Of a DNA stretch of 64,000 nucleotides, positions 37,341 through 51,600 are shown piece by piece. The position numbers and the translations under genes are program-made. This DNA is from Straminergon stramineum (Eukaryota > Streptophyta > Bryopsida > Hypnales > Calliergonaceae): positions 7,504,501-7,568,500 of the forward strand of contig OY987268.1 of NCBI GenBank assembly GCA_963920665.1, given 5' to 3'. Numbering within the stretch: the stretch's first letter is position 1; the number at the start of each line of letters is the position of its first letter. Below the pieces are notes generated by a model. That model was not told where the DNA came from. It did no database searches and worked only from the letters and a program-made list of their open reading frames with translations.

Positions 37341-40300
37341 TTACAACCCAGAATGACATGTCCCCGGCCCAGAAGCAGAACTGAAGAGCCACCTGAACAT
37401 GTGTGATGGAATGGAGAAAAATTTCTGGAAAAATGACTGGCTAGCTGGTTCATGCACCACTTGCATGGTGCAAAGTGACTCAAAACTCCGCTTCATGTGA
37501 GGTGCAACCACCCGCTCCTGTTTAACAGAATAATACCAAAATCAGCATGTGGAAAAAAAGAAATACAAGATATAAATCATCCATCCGCATCAAAAATGAA
37601 AAATAAAATACCAGACAAAGATTTCCAAGTAAGCAATATAAACTACAACAAATCCAAGGAAGTTGAAGATTAATGATCAACAATGCCAGTGCATCATTCT
37701 TAATTGAGAGAAGAAGGCGACACAATTTCAACACAGCATTACAGAAAAAATAATCACCTTAAACGTGTCAACCGGACAGAAATATGTGCCGTTACATGCC
37801 TGCAACCACAAAAGACAACTGCGTTAACCACGTATCGCAGCAGCCAGTTACAGGAATCTCCAGTACATGCAAAAAAAATTGTTTTAACATTCTGTGTGAG
37901 AGAACTGCACCCGAATTAAATTTACACAAAATATCAACAAAAGGGAAGACAATGACAGCTTACTTCTACCTTTGTTACCCTAACATATGCATGGCTTATC
38001 CAAGTGATGAACAGAAAAGTAATCTTGAAATGAACGATTACTTACGGGCATGATCACAGGCTTTTCGTTATGGAAAGCTTGAACAAAGTATTTCGCACCA
38101 GCCGCGTTGTCCGCAGGACACTTGTGAAGAACTAGGGCCGTGTTTGCCGCAAAAGGCGCCACGAGGGCGGCACGCCACAGGCGCTTGTGAGGAGGCCTAA
38201 TTGGAGCCTGCAGCGGTTCTTCAAGTTGAACCCTCTTGATATCTGCAACAGAACCAGACTCCCTGTGTTCACGCATTGAATGCTGACGTTTCTCATCATT
38301 AACAGTGCCTAGCTGCTGGTCGACAGAAAGCAAGAAATCACCCAGAATGACGCAGCAACTACTTACCATCGCGATCTAGAAACAGTCCAAGGAGACAACT
38401 GAAAGGTATGACAGTCTCTGCATGTGCGAACCGCAACCTGGCTTTCTCCACCACCTTATTGGATTCTGCATAAATAGACAAACAAGCTGGATATTAATCT
38501 CCTCAGCATAATTCCAAGGTGAAATTTACTCTGTTAAAGCAGATGAGATGTTTCAGTCAGCTTTTCAGACTTTGGTCAGGAATCTTACCATAATCTGAAA
38601 TAGCACGATCCATGGATCGCACCACATCTTGCAGCAGAGGAATCCCCATTCGGTAATTAATCGTTTCTCCATAACCTTTCAGATGAAACATTTCTAGATC
38701 GTCTGCCCATTCAAGCAGCTCTACCTGCACAAATCATCCCAAGGTACAATACATGAGCATTAGCCTAACACAAGGACGAGAAAGCATCAACGAGCATTCG
38801 AGGTCACGACAAGTCAAGCAGGTACCAAATAAAGCATATGAATTACTGAAACAACACAGGTTCAGTGAAACGCACCTCTGCATCTGTGAAAAGCTCACAA
38901 GCTTGATCAACGACATCCAGAAGAGAAGCCTCCTGTTATGAAACAAAAACAGAATCCGATCAAAGATATTGGATTGTTAACCAATAATAAAGCTCGATTC
39001 CTGATACAAGACGAGGTAGGTACTTACATTTTTGCACAGCAACCAGAGGGAGGTCACGTCATCGCCGGTCAATGCCAACCCATAGCGAGCCTTTACTCCC
39101 TTTGCAACAAGATCGTACACTTGCCCTTGCTCAGCGGCTACTTTTGGCTTCCGTAGCTTTTTCGATTCCTGCATGCAGCAGAACCCCAACATTAAAACAA
39201 TCAGAGAGAATATAAATAAAATAAAATACCCGTAGCGCAAGTAGGATATAAATTAAACGAAAAAATACCCCACTTGCATAACTCCTTGAATCCAACAACA
39301 TCTGAATAGTAGTCACGCATAACACACAGCAAAAATCTGGATCTTCATTTACATGATAATCTCGTAGTACGCACAGAAAACGAACCTTGTAAGCCATACA
39401 AGTGTCATGGAAACGAAGGTGAATATCATGGCTTTTACTGTCGGTGATGACAGAGAAAGCACGCTGCTTTCCCACGCCTAAGGTGCCCTGGCCAGCGAAC
39501 ATCCCCATTCCAAAAGCCACTGAACTTGCGGAAGCTCTACCAACCTGCAATAGCAAATTCCATAAGTGCCCATCCCCAATGACAATTAAGGTAGAGAAGT
39601 AGAGAACTATTCCCGAGGGGGTACTTTTCTCGTGACTGGGTTGAAAGGTTACCCAATTACAATGCAAGTGCCACTTGACACGTGACTTGTAAGAAATGAG
39701 ATTGATTCTTAGGTTCTATCAGTCAAAGATGATTCCATCTGATACGTTGAAGATACAAAACTAATGGTTCCTGGCCCTTGAACAATTCATAACTTATTCA
39801 GAAAATATTCAAACAAGACATATTATAGTGTATTGAAATCCTCTCGACAATGGGAACAAGGCAAAGACATGGTTTCTAAAATCTAAAAAATAAGTAAATA
39901 AAATCTATTCAAATGATCGAAATCACTCAAAACAGCTGACACTCAAACTCACACAACCGGAGCTCCATAAAGCATGAAAGGAAATGTGAAATTTGGACTC
40001 TTACTGTACCTGCGTGGCAATTATGGGATACACATCGGGATGGTACGGATCCGAGAAAATCTCTGGATACTTAAGCTTGTAACGAAGTGCCAAATCGTAA
40101 AGCTCTTCCTCGCCCTTTGGAAGAAGCTCCCCGCCTATCTGCTTGTCCGACCATGGAGATTTCCAATCGTGGATCCAAGCGGGTGGCAAGATTGTGTTCT
40201 TGTTATGAGCCTCAACGGCTTCCTGGGATAACGCACGAAGCCTCTCTGCAAATTTCTCCAACTCCGCGATCCGCTTTTTAGTTGGTCTTCGGGATCCATG

Positions 40301-42029
40301 TCTTGCCTGGAAGACCATTCAACCCACAATGAGAATAGAGCCTTTGAAGAAAGGGAGTTTGCCACCGACAAATGCCAATACCTCGACCAGACGAACGATG
40401 CTGGAGAGTATAAAATAAGGTAAATTCCCTTAAGCCGTGCAAAGAAGGACCTGACCTATATGCGCATGATGGGGCTTAATTTCGGTTGTTGCCAAGACAA
40501 AATAGAACCCAACGCAAGTTGTTTCGTAATTTTTTCGAATGCATTGAATTAGTTTTGAATTTTTTTGAATCACTAAGGGTGTCATTACCAAACTATGAAT
40601 TAGACTGTCCCTATTCTGACCTTCCTAACTCCTTGAAGCACTTTTTGAGAAGGTTAAAAGCAAGGACTTTCCACTTAGCATGTGGCAGTAATATTTGGTT
40701 TAAGGTACTTGGACCACATTGAGTGAAATCACAGATATACAAAATAGAACTTAAGATAAAGAAGTCAAAAATCAGAGATGAAATTTAGAACTCACCACGA
40801 GGTTTACATGCACTGGGACGCAACCATCCGGAGTGCTTTCGACAGTCTCGGCACCATAGTTAATCCTTTTCCCAGCTGCGTAGCTGCAAACACATATTTT
40901 GGGATCAACAACCAGATACCAAGACAATTTGACCTAATCCTGCAAGGACTCTCTCTACTCCTGAACGTGTAACGAATAATTCAACAGTTCATCCAAAATT
41001 CCTAAATCCAAATCCTTGAATACAGCACCTACACATTGACATGCAACCAGGTCAAACCCCGAGCGAGAGTACCACTAAACCCCGATCAGTTCATAACCAG
41101 AATTCAACCTCGTCGCTCTTCACTTCAATTACAGAATAAATTTTTTCGGGGAATGTGTGGCTTCGTTGAAGGAATGATCTGCAAGATTACTGATATGCAT
41201 GTGTTGCGATCAACCACTACTATCAGAGCAACTTGACCTAATCCTGCAAAGAGCTCCTCTGCTCTTAAGCATGCAACAGAGAAATTCACCGTTCATCAAT
41301 AAACCCTAAAACCGAATCGCTGAAGACAGCAACAACTCGTTGAAATACACAAATACTAAAACAACAGTCAATTTCGTCCAAAAACAGTACTACTAAACTC
41401 CAGTCCATTTCAATTTCAAAATTCAACCTCGTTCCTCTTCGCTTCAATTACTGGACAAAGTTGAAGGCAACATGACTTTCCGAAAGGAACGACTTGCGAG
41501 ATTAATCACGAATTTCTTCTGCAACAAGGCCCGAACCAACGACCAAAACAATTTGACCTAATCCTGAAAGGACTTTCTCAACTCCTAACAGATAAATGAA
41601 GAAATTCATCAATAAAATCTAAAACAGAGCCGTTAACTACAGCAACAACGCATTCAAATGCAAAATTAGGTGAATCCCAATCAAGAGCACCACTAAACCC
41701 CAGTCAATTTCTACTAAAAACTTCAACCTCGTTGCACCACTTCAATTGCTCTTCACTTCAATTAGTTCACAAAGTTGAAGGCAACATGGCTTTCTTAACG
41801 AAGGGATATGCGAGATTATTGGCGATAGCAGAACCCTAAAATATCAAATAAATCACCGTTTTTACCTGGTGGTGCTGGAAATGTGTTGCCGAACATCAAA
41901 CTTGGCCGGCTGCTCCAAAGCTACTGCTGTTGCACTCCATAGATCTACCAGCAATATCAAAGCTGTGAAGAAACCCACAATCCGAACTGCACTGTACGCC
42001 ATTGCCGCTCCTCGTCCTGCTCTCGCCAT
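37341..42029 (-). CDS. MINPP1: multiple inositol-polyphosphate phosphatase (histidine acid phosphatase)
   Basis: Eleven minus-strand exons with consistent phases: 42029-41866, 40883-40796, 40306-40010, 39544-39386, 39168-39028, 38932-38876, 38724-38589, 38465-38367, 38242-38046, 37799-37758, 37517-37341. All introns are GT-AG. The product is 518 aa. An N-terminal hydrophobic segment after a basic start (GFFTALILLVDLW) is a signal peptide for the secretory pathway. The histidine-phosphatase signature RHGSRRP has its nucleophilic His at residue 87, and the proton-donor HAE is at 362-364 in RFAHAET. The family C-terminal motif CNGTYFCPVDTFK is in exon 10. The enzyme removes phosphates from phytate and lower inositol phosphates, probably in ER, vacuole or apoplast. 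The C-terminus lacks an ER-retention tail. The gene stands alone and the exons are richer in GC than the introns. The symbol is by family analogy. Confidence 0.92.
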
Positions 42030-43859
42030 GCTTGCGAAATGGATTAAGTTACGTTACCTTTCAATGTTGCGGTAATCGTTGTTGACATAAAACCTGGACA
42101 GGTGATGGAACTGGGCCAATCAGAGACTCTGAATCCACTGCCAGGTGGATGGGTCTCGTGTTGGACACGTGGTGCTGCTTTGCCGGATGGCTTCGTCGGT
42201 CAGGTGCACTGATTTGTCACCAATTGACCGTGAAGTGGCCATTTCAGCGTTCGGTTGAGTTTTACAGGCTAATTTTCTTCAATTCCCAAGTTGAACCGGT
42301 TTTTCAAGTTCGGAGTTTGTTTACTTTCTCTATTATTTACTAAAAATAGAGATTTCATAGATTTTTTCACTGGTATTTTGTCAATGTTTTCAAATTGCAA
42401 TTGGTCAATTTTTCCCAATTCCATTGGCTAATTTTGAACTGTCAAGATGATCACCCATTTTTTATCACTTAAGCAATTCAGCCTATCAACAGCATGGAAA
42501 AAGTTCAAGAAAAAATTTCCCCGTGTAGAGAAATAGATTTCAATGGATTTCATAATTTCCTAAATTTTTCCCTTAAAAGCAAAATCATCACAAATTTTTT
42601 TCGTGAAGATTCTATTTGTCCCATTCTTGATATATAAGCAAACTTATTTCCAACTATAGGATGGTTCCAAAATCAATGTAAGGCTTTCAATGTACACAAT
42701 GTTATCATCATAAGCTTTCAATATACACCTTTTAGACATTTTCGTTGTTCCCAGAGGTCCTACGAAGTGTGAGCAATCAACTACACTTAATCTAATTGAG
42801 AATTGAGCAACCTAAACTACTAAAATGGGAGGTTGATTAGGAATGTGTCATCTCCTTTAGATGCCATTTTTTCCCAAACATTGTGCCATTTATTTGCAAT
42901 TTGGGGGAGGTTGACTTTTTGAAATATTTTCCAATGAATTTTTCTTGAAAGCTTAGTGGAATTGGCATCTAGAACACTCCAAGTTGTTCCATATGTTATA
43001 GATCTTTATAGAATTAGTTACGAAGTTTGAATACAAGTAGAAATATGATTTGTATAGACTCAACTTTAAGACCCACATTGGGACTAATGCGCCATGACAC
43101 TAGAAATCAAACTAAGTGTGGAGTTTGATTGGTACATGGGTGAATTTCATTGGTACATTGGAGAAGGCAATATGTACCTTTATAGTGGTGAACAGTTTTA
43201 GAACTCAGTTGCTCTATAGACCCTCATACCTTAGTTAGTGTAAGTGAGCCTATTTTATCATTGTCACACTATTTGCAAGATAATTCCAATGATGACCTTA
43301 AGGTCAAAACTAGTTTAGTCAACATTTGGTGATGTATTATTGTATTGAAAAATATGGGATACACTAGGTGTGAAGAAACAAGTAGTTATAACTTGGCCAT
43401 AGAATTTTGAGGCCACACAACTAATGCCTCGGGAATGAAGCAACAACTTGGTCATGGAATCAATAGAATCATGATATTATATAACTGAAGCCATGAAATG
43501 AAGGCAAATAACTATTGTATCAAATAATTTGAGTGTCCCTTCACCTACAATTGTATTATTTAATCAAAATAATTTTGACCCTTGAGAATTGAAGAGCTAC
43601 TATCAAGTGCAAATTGATACTAAAATTTGTTTTGTGTATTTAAATAATTTGTGCGCCCTTTCACCTAGAATTGCATTCTTTTAATTGTTTTAATGGGCAC
43701 CATTAGTGACATTCAACTTGAAGGTTTAAATTTATAGTTGAAAATGTTATAGTTTGAATATTACTATGTCATTTTACAAATATTCAACACTTCTATGAAA
43801 ACTACAAATTTTCAACTTGAAATAGGTTTAAGAAAAAATGTCCTTAATCCTAAACCTTT
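42030..43859. other. intergenic, upstream of the phosphatase
   Basis: The promoter of the minus-strand phosphatase must lie in the first few hundred bases, but I see no clear TATA box. A dispersed repeat occupies 42255-42440. No other gene is supportable. Confidence 0.4.
42255..42440 (-). repeat. dispersed repeat, inverted partner of 9950-10150
   Basis: The reverse complement aligns with 9950-10150 (for example AGTTCAAAATTAGCCAATGG against AGTTCAAAGTTAGCTAGTGG). It lies about 225-410 bp upstream of the phosphatase start, so it could contribute promoter sequence. Confidence 0.5.
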
Positions 43860-44560
43860 ACATTCCCAAGGCCATTTTTTGGTCAAAAAAACACTCCACG
43901 TATTTGATTTTTGGCAAATTTAAGTGGAGGACCTTACACTAGTCTTGCATGAAAATGTGTGGAAGAAATTTCAAAACTTTGACTTCATAGATTGCAAGAA
44001 ATTTGCATTTGAAGTGAAGAAAAAAAAATTCTTTGGCACCTTCCTACACTAGATTAGAAGACTTTGAATCCTCTAAACTCACAATTTTTGCATTACAAAA
44101 GTACAAATTTTGAGTTAAATTTTTTTTGTATTGAAGAATTAAGTCAAGGATTTAAGAAAAAATTCGAAATCAAAAAATTGATTTCCATTCTTTAAAAAAT
44201 TGTTGAGTGGAAATAGGTACTAGTTTGAAGGAAAAACTAAATTGTTAATAGATTTAAGAGGGACTTGAAGTACACTAATTGCAATTATGGAAAGATTATC
44301 TTAACAAAAAAATTAATCATTGTAAAAAGAAGACTTCTTTTTCTAAAAATTGTGAAAATCAGCTGAAAAAATAGATCTAATATATCAATTTCTTTAAAGG
44401 ATGCTATAAGTGCCTACTAAAGAAGTTGTTAGTTCCTTAACTTTCACAATATTAATCCAAGTAGAATGAATGAATTGTTACATACATCGAAAAAAATATG
44501 ATCTATAAGAAATTAAAATCTAAAAAAAATTCTTTCAAATTTTTGTGACTTTTTAAGTAG
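43860..44560. mobile_element. partial copy of the TTAACCCCTAA inverted-repeat family
   Basis: This region aligns in the same orientation with 56708-57620. Shared landmarks are TTTGCATTTGAAGTGA followed by a T- or A-rich run, GAACCTT/GAATCCT, and a shared segment with AAATGAAATGAATCAAAG-like words. The termini are eroded, so the boundaries are approximate. Confidence 0.4.
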
Positions 44561-44655
44561 CCAAAGCACTACTATTTTAAGCTTTGTGTGGCATGAATTA
44601 TGTTCCTGATTAGTATGACACCAAGCTACATGGCTACAAGTGGCATTGATATTCA

Positions 44656-45072
44656 ATGAGAAGGCTCTACCACGTGCCACGTGTTTCTAAGTCCATGCTT
44701 AGAGTTCATCAATGTCAACGGTGCCCTTTAGATCATTGCTTTGACTTGGACTACGTTTGGGAGGCATGCACCATCTACAACTCATTGATACCACACATGA
44801 GGTGGTTGCCTCTAGATATCAAAGTCCAAATAGAAGATCTATTGTTTGGTCATGATGGACTCTCATACCATTATGCCGATGTCATGCAATAGTTGGACAA
44901 ATCTTCATGCAAATTCTTTGTAATAGCATATGCCACAGACAATGAGTTTTGTGTCACCTCGAAGATTTTGGTTTACATTGTCACGTTGATAAGGACACAT
45001 GTACAAAAGTGTATCAAAGATGGGAGGTTCATAATGATCCCCAAGGCTAGTCTTAACAATCACTCTTTCTAG
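44656..45072 (+). pseudogene. short reading frame with one internal stop, family unknown
   Basis: A plus-strand frame of about 139 codons with a TAG at 44890-44892 and a terminal TAG near 45070. The composition looks coding-like, with His/Cys-rich starts (YHVPRV, HQCQRC, DHCFDLDY) and Ile/Val-rich later parts. I recognise no domain. It sits next to transposon copies and may be a fragment of a mobile-element protein. Confidence 0.25.
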
Positions 45073-47096
45073 GTTCTCACATCTATGTGAGGGCTAAATT
45101 TTGGAATTTCCATTACCAAAGTCTTTAAAGCTAAAAATGGGGCCTTAAAACCTTTAATCTTCAATAGACGTCAATAGTAGCACAATGACCAACAAAGCCC
45201 TAGTTAAATTCGTGTAGGTTGGAACATTTTTGTATTCCACTAGCTAATTTCTACCAAATACAATTTTGTAGTGTCACTAATTATGTAGTGAATTATTTTT
45301 TAATGTGAAAATGGGGGTCTAGGAGGTGCTTAAGCTTAGCAATATTGTTTGTGATTATTTTTTTAGGTTATGTATATTTTTATTTTAGAGGGCTGAAAAG
45401 ACTTGTATTTCATGAGTACTAGTCACATAAAAAAAACTTCATTACATCATAAGGCACGTCACTTGTTTAGAGGGTGTGCCACAACTACCTATGCTCTCAT
45501 CATGATTATTATTATCTTTACTAAAATATTTTCACCATTGGTAATGGAATGTAATACATTTACCAAATTTCTATTCAAGATCAAATTCTATTAAAAAAAC
45601 TAAAAAATATAATTTTGGGTGAAGGCTCACAAATTATTTGTATACACATAACAAATTATAAATCAATTTGTGCCTAAAAATAACTCTTCAACTTTAAAAG
45701 TTCTAATTTATTTTTATTATAATACCACAATAGTGAGTGAAGAAACTCTCAAATTATTTGAAGCAATAGTCTTGGCTCTACTCATGTGCCTTCATTTCAT
45801 AGCTTCAATCGTGTGACATTATGATTGTATTGTATCTATGCCCATGCTATGGGTTCATTTTATGGATTTAATAGTTGTTTGGAATCAAAATCCATAGCCG
45901 AGTTGTAACTTCATTTCATGGCTTTAGTTGTGTGGCCTTAAAATCCATAGCCAACTTTTGACTCTTTACACCTAATGAACCAAGTTTTTGTCAAAATAAA
46001 AATACATATCACCATACATCAACTCAACCAATTCCAACCTAAAAGTCATCATTCGAGTAATAGATATTTTACTTAACCCTAACTGCCCAGTTGACCATAT
46101 ATGGTCAATCTGAAATTGCAGGCCCATTTTTGTGTAGGTAGTTAAATTCCTGTGACCGGTTTAAGAAAATTTGGGCAGTTTTGAGGGTTAACTATGGAAA
46201 AATTTCATTTTTTATTGAAAAAAGTACATATTCAATTATTGATAGGCCTTCAAAGGCATATTTTATTATGTGTACTAAAAGTGTAGTGTAAAGCTTGCTA
46301 ATTTTACTTCATTTCCTAGCTTTATGCAAAGCTTGGCAATTTCATTTGATTTGAGATCTAAGAAATTGTACTTATCCATTTGCTTCGAGAATGGTCCCAA
46401 TGAAAAGTTTAAAGTCTTTTCATAATTTTCACCATTGAAAATTTCAACATGCAAGTGTTTATTTGAAGCTATTTGCAATTTCTACTTATAAGCAAAAATT
46501 ACATTTCAACAATTGCAAGGTGGATTGTGTAATGAGTTTGATGTCTTTTCATGTGAAATTAAGTTTTTTGGAAGTGCATTTTAGTGTGCTAACACTCTTT
46601 GAAGTTGGTCATGTTACCTCCAATCCCAAAAAACATATATGTGCAAATTTTTGAAACATTGTGGACAAAGACAACATACTAAAAATAGAAAATGTATATT
46701 TCCCTTGGTATAATCTCACAACTCCTAGGAAATTTTGCACTCAAAATTGGTGTGCATACTAATAAACAAGCTCTATTAACATCTATACGGTTAGATTTGG
46801 AAAAAAACACAATTTGCTTCATTGAGGATAACTATGAGCCAATGCTCTTTTTTCATAGTCAAAACACATTTGAAAAGGCTTGGGCATTTGGGGTTAATAG
46901 GACATTGTCAATACAAGGATTTCAAAGACTTGGCTACTTTACTTTGGTACTTTATTACAAAGTCACTTTCAAAAGAGATTTCTTAAAGATTAATTGATTT
47001 ATGAAAATTGCAAAAATAATATATTTGAGATTAATGTTCTAATATAGATATCATCCCATGATGGAAAAATAATCAAATCTTGATTTTAAAAATATA
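45073..47096. other. intergenic, nothing recognised
   Basis: AT-rich sequence with only short unsupported open frames. Confidence 0.4.
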
Positions 47097-47656
47097 CTCC
47101 CTCCATCCCAAAATGATCTTCATATTGGCCTTAAGTTTTTGTCCCAAAATTATCTTCCTATTGCACTTTATGACTTGAGAATTGGTCAACTTCAACTTTT
47201 GATTGTTACTTGGGACTAACAAAATAACTCCAAGCAATAGTTTCCCTTCCATCTAAGCAATCATCAATCGAAATGCAAATTAAATGACTAAAGATGTCAA
47301 TCAACACTCTTCGTCTTTATTTTTTGCATCTCTTTGAGTGTTTCCTAATTGAAGGAGATGAATCTTTGGGAGATGGTATAGAGGTCAACACACAGGCTTG
47401 GGCTTATACTAAGTGCCTACAAAACAATGACCTCACACTCTACAATTATGTGTCTAGTAGTGCTCCTTGAAAATGCCCCAAAAATTCAACTTTTCAAAAC
47501 TCCACTTTGACAAGGGTTCCAAAACTCAAAATTTCTAGGACAGTAGGAGTGTACCAAACCCTACTTGCCATGTGAAACAATTTTGAAAAAATATTATTTT
47601 TTGCCTTAATCAAGAATACTTTGTCCAACAGAAAGATCATTTTGGGACGGAGGGAG
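47097..47656. mobile_element. Stowaway-like (Tc1/mariner) non-autonomous element, 560 bp
   Basis: The left end CTCCCTCCATCCCAAAATGA and the right end TCATTTTGGGACGGAGGGAG are inverse copies with one mismatch in 20. TA flanks both sides (47095-47096 and 47657-47658). Just inside the left end the motif TCCCAAAATTATCTTCCTAT repeats the terminal sequence. It is the same family as 13459-14312, with better-preserved ends and a shorter interior. No transposase frame. Confidence 0.85.
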
Positions 47657-48549
47657 TAACTTTTTTCTTATGGATTAAATGGTCGTTAATTTAGAAAAAA
47701 TATTTTAAAATCATTAAAAAATGATGAGAATACTTGAATTTGGTTACTAAGTAATAAATTCAGAATCAAAATAGAGCCAAGTAGATGCATATACATATGT
47801 ACCATTCAAATTTACCTAAAGACTAGGTAGCACTATTTATTTTGTTTTTAGTAAATTGTGTATTATTTGAGAGGTAGCAAAAGAAGAAAAAATTTAAGAA
47901 TTTTTTTGATCAATTTGTCAAAGTTTTTTTAATTTTCATCAATTTTTTATTGACTATTGAATTTTACTATTTAACAACAAATTATTAAATTAATGGCAAG
48001 TTGGCCTTCAATTGACAATGATTGTCAATTTTTAAAATTTTGATTATTTATTTTTGAAGTTGGATCTTTCATATTTCTTATGAATTAAAGCTAAATACTC
48101 ATTTTCAAGATAATTCCTATAAATCTAATTTGAACTATATTCAAATCATTGCATACAAGCAATAAAGTAAATTCTTTTGAAATTCTATAATTCCTAAATT
48201 TCAAAGCATGATGAATATAAAAAACAATGTTGCAATTGAATTGTGATACACTTACAAATAGACCTTTCGAATCAACAATTTTTAATAGAACAATCTCTAT
48301 TGAAATTGATATGTTTCATATATTTCATTTTTCTTCAATATGACATAATGTGAATCTACAAGCACTATAAAAGATATGAATGCTATCATCTACAAGTAAC
48401 TCAAAAGAATAACATTACTTTGAATCTCATATCAAAAGTAGCATGTACAAATGCAAAGATCACATACATGATGCTTTTATTAGTAGTTTGGACTTTAAAG
48501 GATCAAATTAATTTTGGAAATAAAAAATAATTAGATCTTTAGATAAATC
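47657..48549. other. intergenic, upstream of CFAP57
   Basis: Very AT-rich. It presumably holds distal promoter sequence of CFAP57, but no motif other than the TATA box at 48550 can be supported. Confidence 0.4.
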
Positions 48550-48557
48550 TATAAAAG
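48550..48557 (+). promoter_or_regulatory. TATA box of CFAP57
   Basis: TATAAAAG lies 61 bp upstream of the ATG at 48611. It would give a short 5' leader of about 30 nt. Because the surroundings are AT-rich, chance occurrence is possible. Confidence 0.45.
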
Positions 48558-48610
48558 CTTCCATAAAAAAAATTAGTAGCTCTCAACAATAATAAAAAAA
48601 GAAAATCAAA

Positions 48611-51600
48611 ATGGCATTAGCTTCTCTCATTCCTCACTATGTTTTTGGAGTAAAATCAAGCATTAAAAATTCACTATTTTTTATCGATGAGACAACAGTA
48701 ATGTATCCAGCAGGACATAATGTAGTATTTTGGAGTTTAGATCAAAAAACTCAAAGAATAATATCAGGAACTCCTGATTATGATGGTATATCAGCTATAA
48801 CATTGACTCCTAATAAAAGACAAGTTGCAGTAGCTGAGAGATTAGTTCCTATGGGTGAAAAAATGTTTCGTGGAATAAGTCCACCTGCTGAAGCCAAAGC
48901 ACAATCTCCAACAGGTAAAAACAACATTGAAAAAATTTAAATGAGAATCAATAGAAATATATGCAATTCTTTGTTATAAATAGTAGATTTTTATATCATA
49001 TAAAATATTAATATTTGGATTATTTTTTTAATGTATAAAATATTCAATATCATGGTACTCAAAATTGATGAAGACAATACATTCAAAAGAAATTAATCTT
49101 ACTCTCCCATGATGCACAATTTGCATAGTTATGTTAAGCAAACTCGGGTAGAGAATGAATGATTTTATAAAACAAGGTTGTTCACAATCAAAAAAATTAA
49201 AAAGCCAAAATATAATTGTGATTTTTAGGAAATGAATTGATGCAAGAACTATTATTTTTTACGCTTAAATTTTTGCCAATAATTTTAATGATAAACAAAA
49301 TATTGTAGGAAATGAATCAAAATTTCCAATAATTAGTATATATGATACATCCACTTTAAAGAAAAAAAAGGTATTAGGTGGAGTAGATGTTGGATCAAAA
49401 GAATATGTCTCCATTGCTTTTACATCTGATGGGAAGATGATTGCTGCTCAAGGTGATTCAAATTTCTCCAATTATATATCATACTCTTAATTACTTGTCT
49501 GCATTTTTGGTCAGAAGTACAATTCATATGCATTTTAAATTTTACATTCATCTTTTGTCATAAAATATATATTCTTAAATACTATAAATAGGTGGAATCC
49601 CTGAATGGAATCTTATAACGTGGAATTTGGAAAAACAAAAAGTAATTGCAACTGCGAAAGTTTCATATCATGGAAATGATGCTTATCAAGTTTGTTTCTT
49701 CTAACTCATAAATAAATCCCATCTTTTGAATTAAATTTATTTATGGATATCAATTTACATATAAGTATGTATAAATCTTATTTTGAAACCTATAATTATA
49801 TAATGAATGGATGATTATTAAACCTAAATAAAATTTGAAATTTGAAATTAAATCAGGTTTTATGTTGTCCTCAAAATCCAGCATTAATAACGATTGTAGG
49901 GATTGGATTTGCCCGAACATTTAAAGCTACAGAGACCCAATTAAGGCCAGTTTCTACAGAAGTTGGAAAAAAGGAAAATCAAACATTTTTGTCTCACATG
50001 TGGCTCTCAGTGAAAAAAGAAGAAGATTCTGATAACGATGCTTCTGATAAGGATAGTACTGAGAAACAAAAGGATGGTACTTGTATTTATTCAATTGATT
50101 CCGGAGAACTTCTACTTGTTGATGGGGGTGAGGTCCGTTGTACTTCAATTTTTATGATGTTTTAGCTGTAAAAATTGAGATATTTTTATAGCTAAATAAG
50201 CAATAATGTTAGTGTTTGAGCATGTGAGCCTTTGAGTATAATAGAACCTCTCTAAAGCAATAAGATTGGGACCAGTCTAGCACATTAGATAAGAGAGGTT
50301 ATTGCATTAGGGAGGGGTATGATCTTTGTATGTAGTTCATATTGTTAAGTCAAGACCAACAATCAATGCGATGTGAAAGAACTTTATTAAATTAGAGAGG
50401 ATTTAATTAGGTAGGTTCTAATGTAGATATATTCTGCAATCATTGAAGGTGCTAATAATATACACACCTATAATATAGGCATTTGTATAACATAGCTTCA
50501 CTATAATCATGGAAGGTTTTTATAATATAGACACTTGTAACATAGGTGTATAGTCTTCTAGGCTCATGTGCTCATGTTCGTAGGCTCACAAAATAGCAAC
50601 CCTCAATAAAGGTCATATTTCTATACCATTGTGAGGATAGCATTTGTTCGAGTTCAAAATGGTTTAGGTCTACATGATGCATATCAAATGTTAATATTTT
50701 TTATCTACATTTTTGAGATACAAAAAATCAATTAATAAGTGTAATTTTAAAATGATTTTATGATTTATAGTTGAATGCTTTTTAATTTCTTTTAGAATTT
50801 AAGGAAAACGACCTAATTTATTAACAAATAAAATGGTTGTAATAGATTATGGCTACCCTTTCTGTTGATGAAAATCAAATTGATATTGTCGAGGCTATAA
50901 TTCAATATTCAAAAGGATTTATTTGTGGAGAAGCTACTGGAATTGTATGCTTATATGAGAAGCAAGAATCAGGAGAGTTCCATTACAAAAAGGTATTAAT
51001 TCTATTATAGAACTTATACTTGTTATTAACATTGAAAATAATACCATTCATTTTTTACATTATAAAATTTTAAATGTTTTGGGAAGTCTTTTTGCTTATG
51101 TTCTTTTTGAAGATGAATAATTTAGATTAGGAAAATTAACTACCCTCAAGTGATGCCCTTTGTACTATATTTTATTATAGAATCCATCATTCATTTTTTG
51201 TTTGTGTGTTGATATTCAGATTCAAAATATAAAAATGGAAAAGAAAGGAGTAAAAGTACAAAGCATGGCAATATCCCCTGACGAAACTTGGTTGGTTTGT
51301 TCAATGGAAAATAATCAATTAATAGCATTTCCATTTCAAAATCTTGATATGGTAAAACCAAATGAAGTACCAAAAGACATGATAGTTCAAGTGAGCATTT
51401 TCTTAAATAATGAAGTTCAATATTGTTACACAACATTGTAGATCTTGTATAGTAGAACCTCTCTAAAGCAATAAGATTGGGACTGGTCTGACACATTAGA
51501 TAAGAGAGGTTATTGCATTAGGGAGGGGCATGATCTTTGTATGTAGTTCATATTGTTAAATCGGAACCAACAATCACTGTAGTCTAACCAAACTTTATTG

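Noticed and set aside
37704..38053. Plus-strand open frames over the phosphatase 3' exons
   Set aside because: They overlap well-phased minus-strand exons with conserved catalytic motifs and have no features of their own.
44656..45072. Functional small gene
   Set aside because: An in-frame TAG interrupts it and no domain or promoter was recognised, so I list it only as a possible pseudogene.
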